DNA of 64,000 bases from Micromonospora trifolii. Its GTDB lineage: Bacteria; Actinomycetota; Actinomycetes; Mycobacteriales; Micromonosporaceae. The stretch covers positions 62,001 through 126,000 of the forward strand of contig NZ_JAKKFD010000027.1 of assembly GCF_022229005.1 (NCBI RefSeq), read 5' to 3'. This document shows positions 24,116 through 35,528 of this stretch, piece after piece. The stretch's first letter is position 1; each line of letters starts with the position of its first letter. Both the position numbers and the translations under genes were made by a program. The notes beneath the pieces are model-generated. The model saw nothing but the letters and a program-made list of their open reading frames with translations. It was not told where the DNA came from and did not search any database.

Positions 24116-25360
24116 TCAGCCATCGACAGTGGCGGCCAGCTCGCCGTCGGACAGTCGTACCCGCAGCGGGTCGCCCTTGCCGACCTCGGCGGCCGCGCGG
24201 ACCACATGGCCGTCCGCGCGCTGCACGATCGCGTACCCCCGGTCGAGGGTGGCGGCGGGGGAGAGGGCGCGCAGCCGCGCGAGGGTGTGCCGCAGGTCGT
24301 CCTCGGCGGCGGCGAGCCGATGCTCCAGGCAGCGACCGGCGCGCTGACGCAACGCGGTCAGCTCGGTCGCCCGATGCTCCACCATCACCTGGGGCCGGGC
24401 CAGCACCGGCCGGGAACGCAGCCCGTCGAGCCGGTGCGTCTCCCGGTCGACCAGGTTGCGCACCGCCCGTTCGAGACGGTGCCGGGCCTGCCCGATGAGG
24501 CGTACCTCCTCGGTGAGGTCCGGGACCACACGCTTCGCCGCGTCGGTCGGGGTGGAGGCGCGGACGTCGGCGACGTAGTCGATCAGTGGGGCGTCCGTCT
24601 CGTGGCCGATCGCGCTGACCACCGGGGTACGACAGCCGAACACCGCCCGGCAGAGGGCCTCGTCGGAGAAGGGCAGCAGGTCCTCGATGCCGCCGCCACC
24701 CCGGGCGATGATGATCACCTCGATGCTCGGGTCGGCGTCCAGCACCTTGAGCGCGTCGACGATCTGTGGGACCGCGGACGGGCCCTGCACCGCCACGTTG
24801 ACAGTCCGGAACTCCACCGCCGGCCAGCGCCGACGGGCATTCGTCAGCACGTCCCGCTCCGCCGCCGACGCGCGACCGGTGATGAGCCCGATCCGGCCGG
24901 GCAGGAACGGCAGCCGACGCTTGCGGGCGCGGTCGAAGAGCCCTTCGGCGGCGAGCAGCTTCTTGAGCTTCTCCAGTCGGGCCAGCAGCTCCCCGAGCCC
25001 CACCTGGCGGATCTCGTCGGCCCGCAGGCTCAGCGTGCCCCGGGCGGCGTAGAACTCCGGCTTGGCGTGCAGCACCACACGGGCGCCCTCGCGGAGCTCC
25101 GGCGCACCGGCGTCCAGGACGTCCCGGTTGGTGGTGACGGTCAGGCTCAGGTCAGCCGACGGGTCACGCAGGGTGAGGAAGACGGTGCTGGCTCCGGGGC
25201 GGCGGCTGATCTGCGCCACCTGCCCGTCCACCCACACCCAGCCCAGCTTGGCGATCCAGGCTCCCACCTTCTGGCTGACCACCCGTACCGGCCAAGGCTC
25301 CTCAGCGCTACTAGCCCCGCCGCCGCCCCCGCCGCTTCCCACCCGCCCACCCTCGCTCAC
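24116..25360 (-). CDS. xseA: exodeoxyribonuclease VII large subunit
   Basis: Degrades single-stranded DNA in mismatch repair and recombination as a complex with XseB. The 414-residue protein has an N-terminal OB fold (about 22-120), the catalytic region with ARGGGGIEDLLPF (near 232) and SAIGHETDAPLIDYVAD (near 262), then a long coiled-coil C-terminal domain. A glycine run (GGGGGG) follows the GTG start at 25360. The gene is divergent from ispH, with inverted repeat copy b between them. Confidence 0.96.
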   Translation of the reverse strand: MSEGGRVGSGGGGGGASSAEEPWPVRVVSQKVGAWIAKLGWVWVDGQVAQISRRPGASTVFLTLRDPSADLSLTVTTNRDVLDAGAPELREGARVVLHAKPEFYAARGTLSLRADEIRQVGLGELLARLEKLKKLLAAEGLFDRARKRRLPFLPGRIGLITGRASAAERDVLTNARRRWPAVEFRTVNVAVQGPSAVPQIVDALKVLDADPSIEVIIIARGGGGIEDLLPFSDEALCRAVFGCRTPVVSAIGHETDAPLIDYVADVRASTPTDAAKRVVPDLTEEVRLIGQARHRLERAVRNLVDRETHRLDGLRSRPVLARPQVMVEHRATELTALRQRAGRCLEHRLAAAEDDLRHTLARLRALSPAATLDRGYAIVQRADGHVVRAAAEVGKGDPLRVRLSDGELAATVDG

Positions 25361-25396
25361 CCGCCCACCCTACGGACCTCCCCCACCTGGCCCGTC

Positions 25397-25451
25397 GATC
25401 ATGAAGTTATTGCCCTCTGTGGCGGCGTGTCGGAGCAATAACTTCATGATC
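25397..25451. repeat. intergenic inverted repeat, GATC-type family, copy b
   Basis: Arms GATCATGAAGTTATTGC (25397-25413) and its exact complement (25435-25451), 17/17 paired, loop 21 nt. Read on the minus strand it is nearly the same element as copy c at 42445-42499, including the loop bases CCGACACGCCG. It lies between the divergent xseA and ispH starts, so it cannot be a simple terminator for either gene. Confidence 0.85.
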
Positions 25452-25502
25452 AACGCAGTAAGGGGTGGGTTGCGGCCCGGTGGCGGGTGGAGGGGTGGCA
25501 CG

Positions 25503-25508
25503 TACGAT
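25503..25508 (+). promoter_or_regulatory. -10 element of probable leaderless promoter (ispH)
   Basis: TACGAT lies 6 nt before the ispH GTG and no Shine-Dalgarno is present. Confidence 0.4.
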
Positions 25509-25514
25509 GGGGTG

Positions 25515-26501
25515 GTGACTGAGGCTCAGGCGACTCACCGGACCGGCAAGCGCGTGCTCCTGGCCAAGCCCCGCGGCTACTGCGCGGGTGTCGACCGCGC
25601 GGTGCAGACAGTGGAGGAGGCGCTGAAGCTCTACGGCGCCCCGATCTACGTGCGCAAGCAGATCGTGCACAACAAGCACGTGGTGCAGACCCTGGAGGCT
25701 CAGGGCGCGATCTTCGTGGAAGAGAACGAGGAGGTGCCGGAGGGCGCCACCGTCATCTTTTCCGCGCACGGTGTGGCGCCGGAGGTCTACGAGCAGGCCA
25801 AGGCGCGTTCGTTGAAGGCGATCGACGCGACCTGCCCGCTGGTCACCAAGGTGCACCACGAGGCGCGGCGCTTCGCGGCCGAGGACTACGACATCCTGCT
25901 CATCGGTCACGAGGGGCACGAAGAGGTCATCGGCACCGCCGGTGAGGCTCCCGCGCACATCCAGCTGGTGGACGGCCCGGACGGCGCCGACAAGATCACC
26001 GTACGTGATCCGGAGAAGGTGGTCTGGCTCTCCCAGACCACGCTCTCGGTCGACGAGACGCTGGAGACGGTGGCCCGGCTCAAGCAGCGGCTGCCGCTGT
26101 TGCAGTCCCCGCCCAGCGACGACATCTGCTACGCCACCTCCAACCGGCAGCACGTGGTCAAGGAGATCGCCGCCGACTGTGACGTGGTGATCGTGGTCGG
26201 TTCGACGAACTCCTCCAACTCGGTCCGCCTGGTCGAGGTCGCTCTGGACGCCGGCGCCCGCGCCGGTCACCTGGTCGACTTCGCGCACGAGATCGACGAC
26301 GCCTGGCTGGAAGGGGCCACCACGGTCGGCCTGACCTCGGGCGCGAGCGTCCCGGACGACCTGGTCCAGGAGGTGCTGGTCCACCTCGCCGCCCGCGGCT
26401 TCGCCGACGTCGAGGAGATCACCACCGCCAACGAGCGGCTCACGTTCTCGCTTCCGCAGGAGCTGAGGCGGGACATGAAGGCCGCCGCGGCGCGCGGCTG
26501 A
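25515..26501 (+). CDS. ispH: 4-hydroxy-3-methylbut-2-enyl diphosphate reductase
   Basis: Final enzyme of the MEP pathway, producing isopentenyl and dimethylallyl diphosphates with a [4Fe-4S] cluster. The three cluster cysteines are in GYCAGVD (near residue 20), DATCPLV (near 112) and DICYATSN (near 205). The motif HEGHEEVIGTAGE (near 136) contains the active-site His, and SSNSVRLVE near 237 binds diphosphate. Length 328 is typical. The GTG at 25515 is chosen from homology and the TACGAT hexamer. It supplies precursors for the prenyltransferase encoded at 8.2 kb. Confidence 0.97.
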   Translation: MTEAQATHRTGKRVLLAKPRGYCAGVDRAVQTVEEALKLYGAPIYVRKQIVHNKHVVQTLEAQGAIFVEENEEVPEGATVIFSAHGVAPEVYEQAKARSLKAIDATCPLVTKVHHEARRFAAEDYDILLIGHEGHEEVIGTAGEAPAHIQLVDGPDGADKITVRDPEKVVWLSQTTLSVDETLETVARLKQRLPLLQSPPSDDICYATSNRQHVVKEIAADCDVVIVVGSTNSSNSVRLVEVALDAGARAGHLVDFAHEIDDAWLEGATTVGLTSGASVPDDLVQEVLVHLAARGFADVEEITTANERLTFSLPQELRRDMKAAAARG

Positions 26502-26542
26502 GGCGCGGGAACGAACTCGGGCCGGCGTACGTCAGATTCGGC

Positions 26543-26977
26543 ATGAGGACTTTTCGGCTCGCCGTTCCCGCGCTGGCCGTCTGCGTGGCGCTGAGCGCCT
26601 GCGGCGGCCAGGGTGTCGGGGGCGGCACACCCACCCCGACACCGACGGGAGCGCAGCCGGTGACCAGCCAGCCCACGCCCGACCCGACCGCCTCGCCGAC
26701 GACCGTCACCCCCTCCGCGCCGTCCGGGGTGAAGACTCCGAAGCCGGGCGGCCCGAGCACGCCGCCGGGCGTCGGGGCCACCACCCTGAGCGGCACCCTC
26801 CAGGGCGGTGTGGAGCCCGGTTGCGTACTGCTCGACGGTTACCTGCTGCTCGGCGGCCCGCGTGACGTGCTGACGGCGGGCGCGCGCGTCGAGGTCACCG
26901 GTCGGGTGGAGCCCGGCATGATGACAACCTGCCAGCAGGGCACCCCGTTCGTCGTCACCGCAGCCCACCGGTCCTGA
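26543..26977 (+). CDS. small putative lipoprotein
   Basis: A 144-residue protein with a signal peptide ending in the lipobox LSAC (Cys at about residue 20), a Pro/Thr-rich linker to about residue 75 and a compact C-terminal domain with two cysteines (EPGCVLLDG and TTCQQGTPF) that may form a disulfide. The C-terminal part resembles a small beta-barrel (LSGTLQGG, RVEVTGRVEPG). It follows ispH by 41 nt and precedes a strong terminator. Function unknown. Confidence 0.75.
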   Translation: MRTFRLAVPALAVCVALSACGGQGVGGGTPTPTPTGAQPVTSQPTPDPTASPTTVTPSAPSGVKTPKPGGPSTPPGVGATTLSGTLQGGVEPGCVLLDGYLLLGGPRDVLTAGARVEVTGRVEPGMMTTCQQGTPFVVTAAHRS

Positions 26978-26994
26978 CCACTCACGCCTGACAC

Positions 26995-27032
26995 GCGGGA
27001 GCCCGCCCCCGAACGTGGGGGCGGGCTCCCGC
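26995..27032. terminator. strong bidirectional terminator
   Basis: A 16-bp perfect stem GCGGGAGCCCGCCCCC/GGGGGCGGGCTCCCGC with a 6-nt loop between convergent lipoprotein and subtilase genes. Confidence 0.85.
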
Positions 27033-27048
27033 CGGTGTTACGAGCGGA

Positions 27049-30000
27049 TCAGTTCACAGCACCGATGATCACGTTGCCGCGACCCACGATCGCGCCCTCG
27101 GTGGTGACGATCGCCAGTTCACCGGAGAGCTGACGCCCGTCGGCCGGAACTGCCACAGCGGTCACCGTGCCGGTGATGGTGGCCGACTCGCCGTGCATCA
27201 GCGGCACCGCGACGGCCGGAGCGGTGATCGTGCCCAGCGACGCGGACGCGAACGCGTCGTAGTAGTCGTAGGCGGTGCTGGTCCCCGGCCCGTCGACCCC
27301 GTACGGCTCCACCACGACGCGGTAGGTGCCGGCGGGCGGGTTGGTCAGCGTGACCGCCTCCTCCGAGTCGCCGTCCGCGGCCCGACCGACCTCGGTGGTG
27401 CCCCGGTAGACGAACAGGTCCAGGTCGGCGCCCGCGTTGGCGGGGTTGCCGATCCGGGCGGTGAACGTCGACGTCCCCGCCGGGATCTCGACGGTCCACT
27501 CCTGGTTGGGGCCGCCCTCGGTGATGGTCGGACGCTCGGTACGCACACCGGTCAGCGCGCCACTGCGGCCGCTGACCGAGACCGGGCCGAAGGCGTTGGT
27601 GACGTTCCAGCTCACCGGGGTCGGCTCGCCGGCCTCGACACTGGGCAGCTCGACCAGCGCCGGCTCGACAGTCAGACCCTGCACCCGCGCCTGGAGCTTG
27701 AACGGGTTGTTCAGCGCCGGGGACGTCCGCCGCGACTCCACCTCGATCTCCCAGACCCCGGGAAGCGGGTTCTGGTAGTCACGCTCCTGCGGCTTGCAGA
27801 CGTTGACGTCGGAGAAGTTGGTGTAGCAGACGGTGCTGGTGGTGGCCTCCACCGGCACACCCAACGGGTTGATCGCGATGAACCGGGTCTGCGAACCGGT
27901 GGCGATCCCGGAGAGGTTCACCTGGAGGGCCTTGGCGCCCTCCGGCACGGTGACGAAGTACGACGTGAAGCCGTTCCGGTCGACCGAGCCCTCGTTGGCG
28001 TACGAGAAGTTGGGCTTCTTCACGTCGTTCGAGGCCACCACCACCGCGGACACCTCGAAGTCGACCACGTTGGTGGCCGGATCGTCGATCCGCACGATAG
28101 TGCCGTGCGCGCCCTCGGTGGCCGGCTTGGCGGTGACGCTGATGGTGACGGCCTTGTTGAGCGGCAGCGCGACGGTCTTCGGCGCCTTGAAGGTGCCGTC
28201 GTTGCCCTGGAGCGTGATGTCGTGCTTGATGGTGCCGGCCGGGCCGCTGGTGCGGGTCAGCTTGACCGGGTAGGTCTTGCTCTGGCCGACCTTGTGGCCG
28301 CCCTCAGCCGAGGTGCAGCGGTTGTAGACGCCGGTGCCCCGACCCGGGTTCGGCACGAACTTCACACCGTTCCAGATGGTCAGCTGCTCCGCGAGGGGGC
28401 TGCAGACCGGCGCGTCGGAGACGTACGAGCGGGTTTCGACGCCCTGGCGCAGCAGCTGCCAGGCGCCCGGAACGTTGACCATGCCGTAGCCCTGCGCGTA
28501 CGTCGGCACGTCCGCGATCGGCTTGGCGGAGCTGAACAGCGCCCGACGCAACGCGGCCGGGCTGACGCCCCGGTCGGTGGCCTTGGCAGCCGACAGCAGC
28601 AACGCGCCGGCACCGGCGGTCTGCGGAGACGCCATCGAGGTGCCGTTCAGCATCGCGTAGCCCGGGGGCAGCGCGTATCCGGCCTCGGGGACCGGGGCGC
28701 CGAGCTGCCAGGTCGGCGCGGTGGAGATGGCCGAGCCGGGGGCGGCGATGTTCGGCTTGAAGCCGCCGTCCTCGCGCGGGCCACGGGAGGAGAAGTTGAA
28801 CAGGGCGTTCTTCTTCTTGACGACCGAGCCGTAGTTGGACAGCCAGGTGTCCTTGCTGATGTTGGCGGCAACGCTGATCACGTTGCTGGCGACGGACGGG
28901 TCGCCGACGGTGTTGAGACCCGGGCCGGAGTTGCCGGCCGAGATGACCAACTGCACGCCGTACGTCTCGATCAGTTCGTTGTAGAGGTTCGTCCGCGCGT
29001 TGTTGCCATCGTTCAGGCCCGGCAGGCCACCGATCGACATGTTGACGATGTCGACGCCACGGTTGGCCACCAGGTCGATCATGCCGGTGGTGAGGGCCGC
29101 AGCGGTGCAGCCGCCGCCCCAGGAGCAGGCGCGGGCGGAGACCAGCTTCGCGCCGGGCGCGGCACCGTCGAAGGCCCCGTTGCCGAGCATGTCGTTGGCG
29201 GCGGTGATGCCGGCGACGTGGGTGCCGTGGGTGCTCTCGACGATGCCGATGTTGACGTAGTCGTAGGTGCCCGGCAGCCCGATCGGCGTGGTGTTCACGT
29301 TCTTGCGGAACTCGACGACGAAGGGCTGCCGCTCGGCGACCGGCGTGGCCGGGTTGTCGGTGCCGAAGTAGCCGATGTCGTACTTCTCCTTGTACGGCCG
29401 CATGACCGGGTCGTCGGTGAAGTTGAGGTTCTGGTTGGCGTCCACCCGGATGTTGTTGGTGGCCGGGTCGAAGAGCACACCCCAGGTGTCGGTCGTGTCG
29501 CCGTCGCGGTTGACGTCACCCCGGGCGTCGCTCGCGGTGGTGACCGACTCGCTGAACAGGTTGAACCGGTACGCGCCGGCCGGCGCCGTCCAGGTGCCAC
29601 CGGCGATGGTGAACGACGGGCCGGCCACCTCGGCCTGCATCCGCCGCCACGAGCCGTCCTCCAGCGGGTCGGTCGCGGTGACCCAGTCGACGATCTTGCG
29701 CTCGCCGGTGGTGGTCTGCTGCAACGCCGGGTGGGCCAGGTCCACACCGGAGTCCATGATGCCGATCGTGATGCCCCGGCCGTCCCACGCGGGGTGGGCC
29801 GCTGTGAACGCCACAGCGCCGATCTCGTTCGTCGGCATGTAGGGGTTGTCGGCCGGGGTGGTCTCGCCCGGCGCCGCGACGGCGGCCTGCCGCGCGCCGG
29901 CGGTGCCGGCGGGGGTGCGTTCCGGGGACGGGTCCGGCAGTTGGATGACCTCGTCCAGGTCGACGGCCGAGACGCCGGGCAGGCGTGCCGCCTTGAGAAC

Positions 30001-30345
30001 CCGGTCGGTCGGGACCTTGGCCAGCACGAAGCCGACCCGGTCCTGCCGCTGGCTGACGGTGCCGCCGAGCTTGGTGAGGCTGTCGGCGACGTCCCCCGCC
30101 TCGCCCTTCTCGGTGGCGACGATCAACGTGACCGTCGGTGCCTTCTTGGCGCGGGCCTCGCTGAGCAGTTTGGCGTCGTGGGCGCCCAGCGTCTCGGCGG
30201 CGGTGGCCGGGGAAGCGTCCGGTGTGGTGGCGGGAGCGGCGGCCGCGGTGGCGGCACCACCCATCGTCGTCATGGCGCTCGCCGCCAGGACCGACGCGAA
30301 GAGCGCGGCTGAGGTGCGCCGGCTCAGGTTTCGGAGTCTGCTCAC
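27049..30345 (-). CDS. secreted S8 family serine peptidase (subtilisin-like)
   Basis: A 1098-residue exported protease. A signal peptide (about 1-37, ending AAAA) is followed by an inhibitor-like propeptide (about 65-135). The catalytic triad is Asp198 (IGIMDSGVD), His373 (HGTHVAG) and Ser570 (NGTSMASP), with oxyanion Asn472 in GNSGPG. A 170-residue insertion separates Asp and His and includes a calcium-type motif DVNRDGDTTD. Three or four beta-sandwich domains fill 640-1098, the last resembling a pre-peptidase C-terminal domain. The GTG at 30345 has GGAGG 10 nt upstream. It probably degrades external protein. Confidence 0.95.
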   Translation of the reverse strand: MSRLRNLSRRTSAALFASVLAASAMTTMGGAATAAAAPATTPDASPATAAETLGAHDAKLLSEARAKKAPTVTLIVATEKGEAGDVADSLTKLGGTVSQRQDRVGFVLAKVPTDRVLKAARLPGVSAVDLDEVIQLPDPSPERTPAGTAGARQAAVAAPGETTPADNPYMPTNEIGAVAFTAAHPAWDGRGITIGIMDSGVDLAHPALQQTTTGERKIVDWVTATDPLEDGSWRRMQAEVAGPSFTIAGGTWTAPAGAYRFNLFSESVTTASDARGDVNRDGDTTDTWGVLFDPATNNIRVDANQNLNFTDDPVMRPYKEKYDIGYFGTDNPATPVAERQPFVVEFRKNVNTTPIGLPGTYDYVNIGIVESTHGTHVAGITAANDMLGNGAFDGAAPGAKLVSARACSWGGGCTAAALTTGMIDLVANRGVDIVNMSIGGLPGLNDGNNARTNLYNELIETYGVQLVISAGNSGPGLNTVGDPSVASNVISVAANISKDTWLSNYGSVVKKKNALFNFSSRGPREDGGFKPNIAAPGSAISTAPTWQLGAPVPEAGYALPPGYAMLNGTSMASPQTAGAGALLLSAAKATDRGVSPAALRRALFSSAKPIADVPTYAQGYGMVNVPGAWQLLRQGVETRSYVSDAPVCSPLAEQLTIWNGVKFVPNPGRGTGVYNRCTSAEGGHKVGQSKTYPVKLTRTSGPAGTIKHDITLQGNDGTFKAPKTVALPLNKAVTISVTAKPATEGAHGTIVRIDDPATNVVDFEVSAVVVASNDVKKPNFSYANEGSVDRNGFTSYFVTVPEGAKALQVNLSGIATGSQTRFIAINPLGVPVEATTSTVCYTNFSDVNVCKPQERDYQNPLPGVWEIEVESRRTSPALNNPFKLQARVQGLTVEPALVELPSVEAGEPTPVSWNVTNAFGPVSVSGRSGALTGVRTERPTITEGGPNQEWTVEIPAGTSTFTARIGNPANAGADLDLFVYRGTTEVGRAADGDSEEAVTLTNPPAGTYRVVVEPYGVDGPGTSTAYDYYDAFASASLGTITAPAVAVPLMHGESATITGTVTAVAVPADGRQLSGELAIVTTEGAIVGRGNVIIGAVN

Positions 30346-30494
30346 GTTCTCTTTACCTCCAGAGAACAGGGCCCTTCAGAGAAGGGCGCTCGGGTGAGCA
30401 GAATCTTTCGGGGTGTCGGCGAGCACTGTCACTAGTGGTCAGTTCCTTGTGACCACTTCGTGACATGCGGGCATACGCACTGTCACATAGATGG
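30346..30494 (-). promoter_or_regulatory. upstream region of subtilase gene
   Basis: On the transcript, a hairpin GCCCTTC-tct-GAAGGGC (30371-30387) lies about 10 nt before the Shine-Dalgarno at 30356-30360. Further upstream an inverted repeat AGTGGTCA/TGACCACT (30434-30441 and 30450-30457) could be an operator. No promoter hexamers are clear. Confidence 0.45.
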
Positions 30495-31655
30495 CTAGCG
30501 GGCCGAGACCTCGTCGGCCGGATCGGCCAGCTCGGGTGCCTGCGGCTGCCGGGGCGTCAACTCGACCTGTGCCGGCGTGGCCAACTCGTCGTCCGAGACG
30601 CCCAACTCGGCGAGCTTGCGCGCGCTGACCAACACCCGGGCCTCCAGCGAGCCGACCGCCCGGTTGTAGGCGGTCACCGCACCGGCCAGCGAGGACCCGA
30701 GCTTGCCCACGTGGTCGCCCAGTGTGGAGAGCCGGCCGTACAGCTCGCGGGCCAGTGTGTGCACGGCGAGCGCGTTGCGGGCCAGTGCCTCCTGCCGCCA
30801 GGAGTAGGCGACAGTGCGGAGCAGGGCGACCAGAGTGGCCGGCGTGGCGAGCACCACGTTGCGGGTGAAGGCGTGCTCCAGCAGCGTCGGGTCTCGCTGG
30901 AGCGCGACGTCGAGGAACGGGTCGGCGGGAACGAAAAGCACCACGAACTCGGGTGAGTTGTCGAACGCCGACCAGTACGACTTGGCGGCCAGGGCGTCGA
31001 CGTGCCCGCGCAGGTGCCGCGCGTGCGCGTCGAGGTGGGTGTCCCGGCCACGCTCGTCGCGGGCCTCCATGGCTGTCAGGTACGCGTCGAACGGGGCCTT
31101 GGCGTCCACCACCACCGAGCGACCACCGTGCAGACGGACCACCAGATCCGGTCGGACGACCTGCTGGTCGGTGGCGGCGGTGACCTGCTCGGAGAAGTCG
31201 CAGTGCTCCAGCATGCCGGCAGCCTCGACGATCCGGCGCAGCTGGTGCTCGCCCCAGCGGCCCCGCACCTGCGGTGCACGCAGCGCCGCCACCAACTGCT
31301 TGGTCTCGGTGCGCAGCTCACCGGAGACCGCGTTCATCGAGCGGACCTGCTCACGCAGCTCGGCGTACGCGTCGACGCGGTCGTGCTCCAACTCGGCCAC
31401 CCGCTGCTCATAGCGGCGCAGGGTGTCGTGCAGCGGCGCGACCGCCCGGGCCACCGCCTCCTGGGACTGCGCGGTGGCCTCGTAGCTCAACGCCCGCATG
31501 GACTGCTCCAGCCGACCCTCACCCTCCCGGGTGGCGGCCAGGGTGGCATCCAGGCGAGCGATGTCGGCCGCCGACCGGGACCGGGCCGCGAGCCAACCCA
31601 CCGCCCCGCCGGCGCCGAGGCACACGATCACCAGGAGCAGGGTGGAGACGTCCAT
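30495..31655 (-). CDS. rmuC: DNA recombination protein RmuC
   Basis: A 386-residue member of the RmuC family, which limits inversions between short repeats and has a PD-(D/E)xK nuclease fold. An N-terminal membrane anchor (residues 4-24) is followed by a coiled coil (30-110) and the conserved domain: VRGRWGEHQLRRIVEAAGM near 130, VVVDAKAPFDAYL near 177 and PEFVVLFVPADPFL near 235. The ATG at 31655 is chosen by homology; the open frame extends to 32150 but has no coding character there. It is divergent from the Gly/Asp-repeat protein gene. Confidence 0.93.
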   Translation of the reverse strand: MDVSTLLLVIVCLGAGGAVGWLAARSRSAADIARLDATLAATREGEGRLEQSMRALSYEATAQSQEAVARAVAPLHDTLRRYEQRVAELEHDRVDAYAELREQVRSMNAVSGELRTETKQLVAALRAPQVRGRWGEHQLRRIVEAAGMLEHCDFSEQVTAATDQQVVRPDLVVRLHGGRSVVVDAKAPFDAYLTAMEARDERGRDTHLDAHARHLRGHVDALAAKSYWSAFDNSPEFVVLFVPADPFLDVALQRDPTLLEHAFTRNVVLATPATLVALLRTVAYSWRQEALARNALAVHTLARELYGRLSTLGDHVGKLGSSLAGAVTAYNRAVGSLEARVLVSARKLAELGVSDDELATPAQVELTPRQPQAPELADPADEVSAR

Positions 31656-31696
31656 CACCGGAGCTTGCCAGACGGATACGACGTGCGAGCCGGGGG

Positions 31697-31702
31697 TACG
31701 TT
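31697..31702 (+). promoter_or_regulatory. -10 element of probable leaderless promoter
   Basis: TACGTT ends 7 nt before the ATG at 31710; no Shine-Dalgarno lies between. Confidence 0.35.
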
Positions 31703-31709
31703 CGATGGC

Positions 31710-32543
31710 ATGGAACTTGTGCTCTGCCTCGCCGTTGTGCTGGTCGGCGCGCTGGGCGCCGCCGCGCTCATCCGCGCTCAGGCCGGCGCCCGTCGGCGCA
31801 CCGAGCTCGGCGACGCCCGCGCTGAGGCGCAGCGGTGGTACGAGCGCCTCGGCGGTCAGTTGATGAACCTGCACGGCGAGGAGCCAGCGGTACGCCAGGC
31901 GCTGGCCGACGCCGGTGAGCGGTACAACGCGGCGGGCTCCCAGCTGGAGCAGGCGTCCACGCCGCACCAGTTCGGGCTGGCCCGGGAGACCGCGCTGGAA
32001 GGTTTGGCGTACATCCGGGCGGCGCGCACGGCCTTGGGAATCGATCCGGGTCCCGAGGTGCCGACACTGGCCGCCGCCCGCGGCGCGGGGCAGCTCACCA
32101 AGGAGCGTGAGGTCGATGTGCAGGGGCAGACCTTCCGGGCCGGGCCGCAACCCGGTCGGGAAACGCCCTACTACTACCCCGGTGGGCGGTATCAGGGTCG
32201 ACCGGTGCCCGCCGGCTGGTATTCGACGCCCTGGTGGAAGACGGCGCTGGGTGCCGGCGCCGGTGTGCTCGGCGGCATCCTGATCGCCGACGCGCTCTTC
32301 TCGCCCGCCTTCGCCGACCCGGGGTACGGCTACGACGCCGGCTACCAGGAGGGCTTCGGTGACGGTGCCGACCAGGGCGGCGACGGCGGTGACCAGGGCG
32401 GCGACTTCGGCGGCGGCGACCAGGGTGGGGACGTCGGCGGCGGCGACTACGCCGGTGGGGACTTCGGCGGTGGGGACTTCGGCGGTGGCGGCTTCGGCGG
32501 AGGCGACTTCGGGGGCGGGGACTTCGGCGGCGGCGACTTCTGA
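31710..32543 (+). CDS. membrane protein with C-terminal Gly/Asp-rich repeats
   Basis: A 277-residue protein. The N-terminal hydrophobic segment (2-24) is followed by a helical domain to about residue 115 (ARAEAQRWYERLGGQLMNLHGEE), a linker rich in Tyr/Pro/Gly, a second hydrophobic stretch (about 176-196) and a tail of about 75 residues made of repeats such as GGGDF and DQGGD. In other bacteria similar proteins with FGGGDFGGGG tails occur and their role is unknown. The repeats could bind divalent metal or form a disordered anionic brush; this is inference. Confidence 0.75.
   Translation: MELVLCLAVVLVGALGAAALIRAQAGARRRTELGDARAEAQRWYERLGGQLMNLHGEEPAVRQALADAGERYNAAGSQLEQASTPHQFGLARETALEGLAYIRAARTALGIDPGPEVPTLAAARGAGQLTKEREVDVQGQTFRAGPQPGRETPYYYPGGRYQGRPVPAGWYSTPWWKTALGAGAGVLGGILIADALFSPAFADPGYGYDAGYQEGFGDGADQGGDGGDQGGDFGGGDQGGDVGGGDYAGGDFGGGDFGGGGFGGGDFGGGDFGGGDF
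32385..32540 (+). repeat. in-frame tandem repeat, about 15-bp unit
   Basis: Repeated units of the type GGCGGNGGNGACTTC encode GGGDF or variants. Unit count is prone to change by slippage. It lies entirely within the preceding gene. Confidence 0.8.
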
Positions 32544-32567
32544 CAGTCGTTCCGACCTACCACGTAA

Positions 32568-32596
32568 CGGGCCCCGGTCACAGCGACCGGGGCCCG
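32568..32596. terminator. convergent terminator
   Basis: A 12-bp perfect stem CGGGCCCCGGTC/GACCGGGGCCCG with a 5-nt loop between the repeat protein and ppc. Confidence 0.8.
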
Positions 32597-32612
32597 CTTC
32601 CGTACCTGTCGA

Positions 32613-35399
<2,787 letters not shown>

Positions 35400-35528
35400 G
35401 ATGCGCTCCCTTGCGTGGATACGAAGGACAGCGCTGTCCGACTTACTGGATGGTATCCGCGCGCAGGGGATGTCTGGAGGGCCCCCTGGTGATCCACTGC
35501 CTCTGGGAGGGTGTTTTCCGGGGTGATC

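Noticed and set aside
27193..30312. 1039-codon open frame on the plus strand
   Set aside because: It is the antisense shadow of the subtilase gene, with His/Arg/Asp-rich composition typical of high-GC antisense frames and no domain.
32385..32540. CRISPR-like array
   Set aside because: The 15-bp units are contiguous without spacers and lie in frame in a protein gene coding GGGDF repeats.
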